A stretch of DNA of 64,000 bases from positions 1,638,001-1,702,000 of the forward strand of contig OZ014420.1 in NCBI GenBank assembly GCA_963965975.1, given 5' to 3'. The translations under genes and the position numbers were made by a program. The notes under the pieces are model-generated. The model saw nothing but the letters and a program-made list of their open reading frames with translations, was not told the DNA's origin and made no database searches. The stretch's first letter is position 1. Each line of letters starts with the position of its first letter. Positions 60,001-64,000 of the stretch are shown here, piece after piece. Origin of the DNA: Xestospongia bergquistia (Eukaryota; Porifera; Demospongiae; Haplosclerida; Petrosiidae).

Positions 60001-63000
60001 ACAATAACCTACACTACATCCAGTCTGTAAGTATGAACACAAAATCATAATATTTATTGCTTGATGGTGTATTCATAAAATTGAACTATCTTTTCTTTAC
60101 TATGATCATATTGTGACAATAACCTACACTTTATCCTATTTATTCAGGTAGTAAGTATGGATACATTTGTATTATAATTTTCAATTCTGTCAATTTTAAT
60201 AATTGATCTAATATTTTAGTTTTCTGCCTTGCTTGCTTGCTATGTATGCGAAGCAGTTCTAACACGTTTTGGACCACAGGAGCACATGAAGAAAGGGGAA
60301 TAGCAGCAAACTACTATGTTTCTGCTAGATCCATTTGCCCATATAATAGTCTCAACACCTACTTGAATTATTAGAGCAAACCTTACGACTCTGCAGTATC
60401 TCAAATGCATGAAAGGTTTTTTGATCTCGTGCCTTAAGTATAATCAAACTTAGCTTTAGAATAATGTGCTTAAAGAGTACTTTCATCTTCTCTGCCTCAT
60501 TGTTTGGAGAATTATCTATATACAACATCTGCTTTCTTATTACTATTTGATCATGTCCAATATTTAGAGTCACTCAGCACCTTCCATGTATGGTCAAAGT
60601 AGTGATGAACCTAGCTAAAACATACCGTATGAGCAAATGTTTTTGAGATTAATATGTTCATTAATTCTATCAAATAAAAATTCGAGACTTAATATTTCAT
60701 AACAACATTGATCCTCCCCCCACATATACAATGTTATACTACATAATTAATTTTTGCAAAATAAGAAAATTCACAGAAATCGTGAAATAGTTTTACTGAA
60801 AATTATTCCCACATACAGTAGTACACCTAACTAATGGGATTGGTGCTCCACCCTCCTCTTCATGTGCTCCTGATATTAATTATATTGGTATGTATATTTA
60901 TAAAGTAACAGTTGACACTCATAGCAACCAATGAATATGATTACTATTATTATAAATGTTTAAAATTGTTTGTGACAAATTGAAGCAATATGAGGTCAGA
61001 AACTTAAGAAAATGTCTTAGGCAACCTATAGCTTCTGCTAACTCTTTATTCTTTATACTTTACAATAATCCCAAAACAACAGTGTTAAAAATAATCTTTG
61101 GATAATTTTTACAAATTTAAATTTGTTTCTCTCTTTCTTTTGTTATGAATTGAACTATGCTACAATGTATCCACCTTGTTTAGGATGTAAGTATAAACTT
61201 GTGTTAGTTATATAGTATTTATTATAATGTCTTTTTCATTCTACTATGATCACACTATGATGTTAACCTATATAGCTATTGTTTAAGAAGGTAAATATAT
61301 ATGACCACATGTTTTATATTACATATACTACGACTAGATACCATAGAAGTTCAAAGTGCACACTGTATATATGTGTATTAATCACTAATCTAGAAGTACA
61401 GCTGTGAACCTAAAGTTTTATAAGCCTCACCTAAAGACCTAAATGTGTTAGCTAATTTTGTACTATTTCTGTAGCCAAGTACTATCAGTAATAAAATGAT
61501 GATTCTTCCTATAGAAATTGTAATTATTACCTTATTAAATGAAGACTTTGAGTATAATACTTGCCAGTTTACTAGTTCAGCAATGCTCTTTAAGCAATAA
61601 ATTACATAATTATAAGTCTATCTTGTTTTAATGTCTTTTCTCTTTTATGATGATAACCTAACTTGTATCCACCTCACTTGAGCACAGAAAGTAAGCACAT
61701 ACATGAACAAACTTTCAATGCATTATTTGATTTGCTATTTATTTTTCGTTATTATATGACTGTAATACAGTGTCTTCCTGCATTTGTAGGACCCTGTATG
61801 AAACACTAGAATTTTTGAAAGAATTTTATGAGTACTTTTCATTTAGAGTTTTTGGGAATTATCTGGCATGTAATAGCAGTGCCTATGTAGGGATGGCCCA
61901 GATTGTCCATTGAAATAAATTGTCAGAAAACACATAATCTCTCACCCAAAACACATCAGAGTATCTCAATACTTGTCATTCTTCCTCCCTACGATAATGT
62001 CCATGATGTATTGCAAATATTGCAATATGAAAGTATTATGTCTACATTATATTCCTACTTTGTTTCAAAACCCTTAGAATTATCATTCCTATTATACATT
62101 ATCAATAGTTTAATAATGATTACTATTATATTTGATATATTTTTGTTATAGTAATAGACTAGTGTTTTTTATTCTTTTAGGTACTTAGAATTGGTACTGT
62201 GGCAGGTAGGTTCTTATTGAGTAAAGTGCCATCCAATAACAGAGTTCTTTCAACTAACTCTTCACTATTCATGTAGCATTGTATTTGCGTAACATAACTT
62301 ATTATTCAACATTACACCTAATACACACATATACCAGTCCCAACAATGTAATGACTACATGGCATGTATATTTTGAGGCAGTAAAAGCAGTAATTTAGGA
62401 ATGTTATGTACTGTGTTCTGCGCAAACCCCCAGATTCAAATTAAGTTCATTGCTTAATATCCATATTTGTCTGAAATGATCTACCATACTTTAGAGATTG
62501 ACATGTGAAATTATGCAAATTACATTGCTATTAATGTTGTCTTAGTTTGTTTTTGTTTTTTTTTAATTATAATTAGTTATAATTAGGTTTTGGCCCTTGA
62601 ACAATGTCTTTAGTTAGTTAGAGTTGTTAGTCATTTCCTGCATTATAAAAGTTTTGGTTATTGTTTATGGTTTTAGTTATAATGTAAATAAGTGCTGGAC
62701 AATATCACATGATGAATAGTCTAATGCTAATATATTGTTCACAATGCTTCTAGACTATACACCAAGTTAAACTGTGTACTAAATAAAGTAAACTTTATTG
62801 ACATGTGCTAATGGAAAGAGAAATTAATAGAATGAAATAGAAATGAATGTATTACCAAAAGAAAGTCTTGAACAATAGCTAGTTTTGTACGCCTTTCTAG
62901 ATATTTCAATTTAGCATACTACCCTCTACATAGTTATATTATGACCTTTGACCTTTCTATAAATCAATTAGCTAGCATAGTTTAGTTACTTGTAGTTAGT

Positions 63001-64000
63001 TTTGCTCTCTCAGATAATTTTAGTTAATTTTACATATTTTAGAATAATTTTAGTAAGTTATTATTAGTTAACTAAAACAACAGTAATTGTAACCAATGGA
63101 TATTATTTGAAGCTTTGAGTTAGACATTAGTGATCAAGGCAAGAAGAGCAACTTCTAATAGCTCAGTCTTAAAATTAGCAAAAACCTCTTTACAGCAACA
63201 ACAGTATCATAAAAATCTTTATATGATTTTTACAATTATAATCTTGTTATAGATAGTGTATATCAAAATGCTCTAGCCAAAGGAGAAATGGACGTAGCAT
63301 ATGCCAGAATCATGTTTCTAGGAGCAGCTGGTGTTGGAAAGACATGCTTCAAGCGATCACTCATGAAAGAACCTTGGAACTCTCGTCTTGATAGCACCAT
63401 TGTCTCTGATGTCCTATCTCTACGACCAATTGGACGCGAGTGGCAAACACTAGGTAATGAAAAAGAAGAAAAGTGGAGAGAAGTCACAGAAGAAGATGAG
63501 CTAAATGAGTTAGCAGAATTAATGGTTGCCGTACTTCAGAATCGTTCTAGTATGAATGAGTTTAGTAGCAAAGTAATTGAAGCTACCAAGTTGTTTACAG
63601 TTTCTCGTATGCTTGAAACCTCTTCAATTTCAGAAGAAAAAGTTAAAGAATTTGAGAAATCTCATGTTCAATCTGTTCTTTCAAAAGCTATTGCTCGTGC
63701 TAGTTCTATACAGAGGAACTCAGCAAGAAATATCACACCACAACCATTTCTTCATATTTGGGATTGTGGGGGTCAGCCTATTTTTCTAGAAATTCTCCCA
63801 GCCTTTCTTACATCTCGTACTATGTTCCTTCTCCTTTATGATGCCTCTAAGAATTTTAAGGAAAGGCGTCAATCTGTACAAATAGTACAAGGAGAGAGAA
63901 GGGTTGAAGAAGATCTTTGTATTACCACTATTGACCTCCTTCTCAATTGGCTGTCCAATATTCACATTCATCTCGCTAAGCATGATGAGAAAGGAGCACT
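51074..64000 (+). CDS. Gene C: ROC-COR GTPase, 5' part with a large single-codon exon array (3' end outside window)
   Basis: Start exon 51059-51103 (ATG at 51074, MASIRDLKYF, ends phase 0 at GTGAGT). Thirty-four intact candidate 3-nt exons lie between 52992 and 61690. Exon 62181-62205 (VLRIGTVA) is 25 nt, the same length and phase as its counterpart in gene B. The large ROC exon starts at 63253 and is open to the window end. Visible motifs: GEMDVAYARIMFLGAAGVGK with Cys after the P-loop Lys-Thr (GKTCFK, where genes A and B have GKTSFK), then WREVTEEDELNELAEL, WDCGGQPIFLEILPAF and LLNWLSNIHIHLAKHD. Intron 1 carries a 455-bp segment (52375-52830) copied from upstream of the PARP gene. Inferred role as for genes A and B. 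Confidence 0.8.
52375..52830. repeat. Segment duplicated from 39020-39490, in gene C intron 1
   Basis: Shared stretches include GTAATCGGTGGTAACTTTGC and GAGGGCTGCCATAATAGAAT, and the fold-back with centre AACTTTATAAAGTT. It lies just before the first array unit. Confidence 0.85.
54705..54974 (-). pseudogene. HIRAN-like protein fragment inside array 2
   Basis: Minus-strand frame of 89 residues with IRGYRVYQMIWNAMIGE, LACERELLNNKDRY and VVVVEKTGVIV. This resembles the HIRAN-like module (RGYHVY...W...IGE...C.RE..N..DRYAVAV...IVG) that is common in invertebrate genomes. The expected Gly-His after IVG is changed and a stop follows directly, while downstream sequence still hints at the family (LFFLRR). 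It has no promoter or partner exons and sits in a long gap between array units. A decayed insertion is most likely. Confidence 0.45.
55153..55516. repeat. MITE-like element with about 28-bp terminal inverted repeats
   Basis: GGAAGCCGCAGACGGACATT...CC at the left and GGAATTGGAATGTCTGTCTG...CTTCC at the right are inverted copies with about three mismatches. It lies between array units 55115 and 55606. Confidence 0.75.
57969..58347. repeat. MITE with CAGTGGAACTTCC ends and TA flanks
   Basis: Left end TA-CAGTGGAACTTCC, right end GAGGTTCCACTG-TA, giving a TA target-site duplication. This fits a non-autonomous Tc1/mariner-pogo-type element. It interrupts array 2 between 57949 and 58444. The internal frame at 58021-58239 has no known match. 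Confidence 0.75.
60271..60875. repeat. Element with CAGGAGCACATGAAGA inverted ends
   Basis: CAGGAGCACATGAAGAAAGG near 60274 and CCTCTTCATGTGCTCCTG near 60871 are inverted. The interior includes an unsupported frame at 60352-60573. It lies in the gap between array units 60148 and 61184. Confidence 0.6.

Larger units (their letters stand above)
52992..61690 (+). other. Array 2 of AG-NNN-GTAAGT units (candidate 3-nt microexons) in gene C
   Basis: Intact units: 52992 GAA, 53299 GAA, 54135 GAA, 55606 GAT, 55727 GAT, 55860 GAT, 56013 TTC, 56138 CCT, 56264 ATT, 56474 CGG, 56682 CGG, 56790 AGA, 57204 AGA, 57323 TCT, 57461 GCT, 57542 TCT, 57695 ATA, 57826 GTG, 57949 GAA, 58444 ATG, 58566 ATG, 58692 TCT, 58811 ACC, 59255 TCT, 59399 AGA, 59558 ATG, 59674 AGA, 59780 TCT, 59906 GAT, 60024 TCT, 60148 GTA, 61184 GAT, 61288 AAG, 61688 AAA. 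Decayed: 53178 CCT (acceptor AA), 55115 TTG (donor TTAAGT), about 53950. Typical spacing is 105-150 bp, with larger gaps where repeats inserted. The first donor is GTGAGT; the 59558 and 61288 donors are weaker (GTAATT, GTAAAT). No intact triplet is a stop. Array 1 has the same architecture at the same gene position. Confidence 0.75.

Overview
The window looks like about 64 kb of an AT-rich animal genome with compact, GT-AG-rich genes. The best guess is a marine demosponge such as Amphimedon. That guess rests on expanded ROC-COR/Death and TIR/Death families, introns often only 45-130 nt long, and many small fold-back repeats; no search was run. Most genes are split into short exons, so exon chains were rebuilt by eye from splice signals, reading phase and comparison between paralogues inside the window.

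Layout. 1-4.3 kb: 3' part of a ROC-COR-Death gene (gene A, +). 6.4-15.1 kb: a complete paralogue (gene B, +). 17.2-26.7 kb: three tandem TIR-Death genes (D, E, F, +) that differ in membrane segments (one, two, none) and in damage, plus a truncated TIR copy. 27.3-38.3 kb: a 23-exon PARP6/PARP8-type mono-ADP-ribosyltransferase gene (-). 39.9-48.7 kb: two partial, rearranged copies of that PARP gene (-). 51.1 kb to the end: a third ROC-COR gene (gene C, +) that runs off the window.

The most unusual feature is in genes B and C. Between the start-codon exon and a conserved 25-nt exon lie long arrays of about 90-140 bp units. Each unit carries a good 3' splice site (YAG), exactly three variable bases, and a good 5' splice site (GTAAGT). 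I count 11 intact units plus 3 decayed ones in gene B, and 34 intact plus about 3 decayed ones in gene C. The three bases are never a stop codon in an intact unit, and the flanking exons are all in phase 0. Each unit can therefore act as a single-codon exon that may be kept or skipped without changing frame. Splicing could then write a variable charged/serine-rich segment of 0 to about 34 residues in front of the ROC GTPase domain. Recursive splicing of a long intron is the main alternative.

A second unusual feature is a family of about 125-bp elements in the PARP introns and their copies. Each has imperfect terminal inverted repeats around a tRNA-like core with B box, T arm and anticodon arm. 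The acceptor-like stems covary between copies, and the anticodon loops differ (Ala, Ser, Phe, Gly, Asp, Ile and Pro-type triplets).

The genes fit an innate-immunity or cell-death cluster: ROC-COR GTPases with Death domains, TIR-Death adaptors with the glutamate used by NAD-cleaving TIRs, and a neighbouring NAD-using PARP. Any functional link between them is inference.
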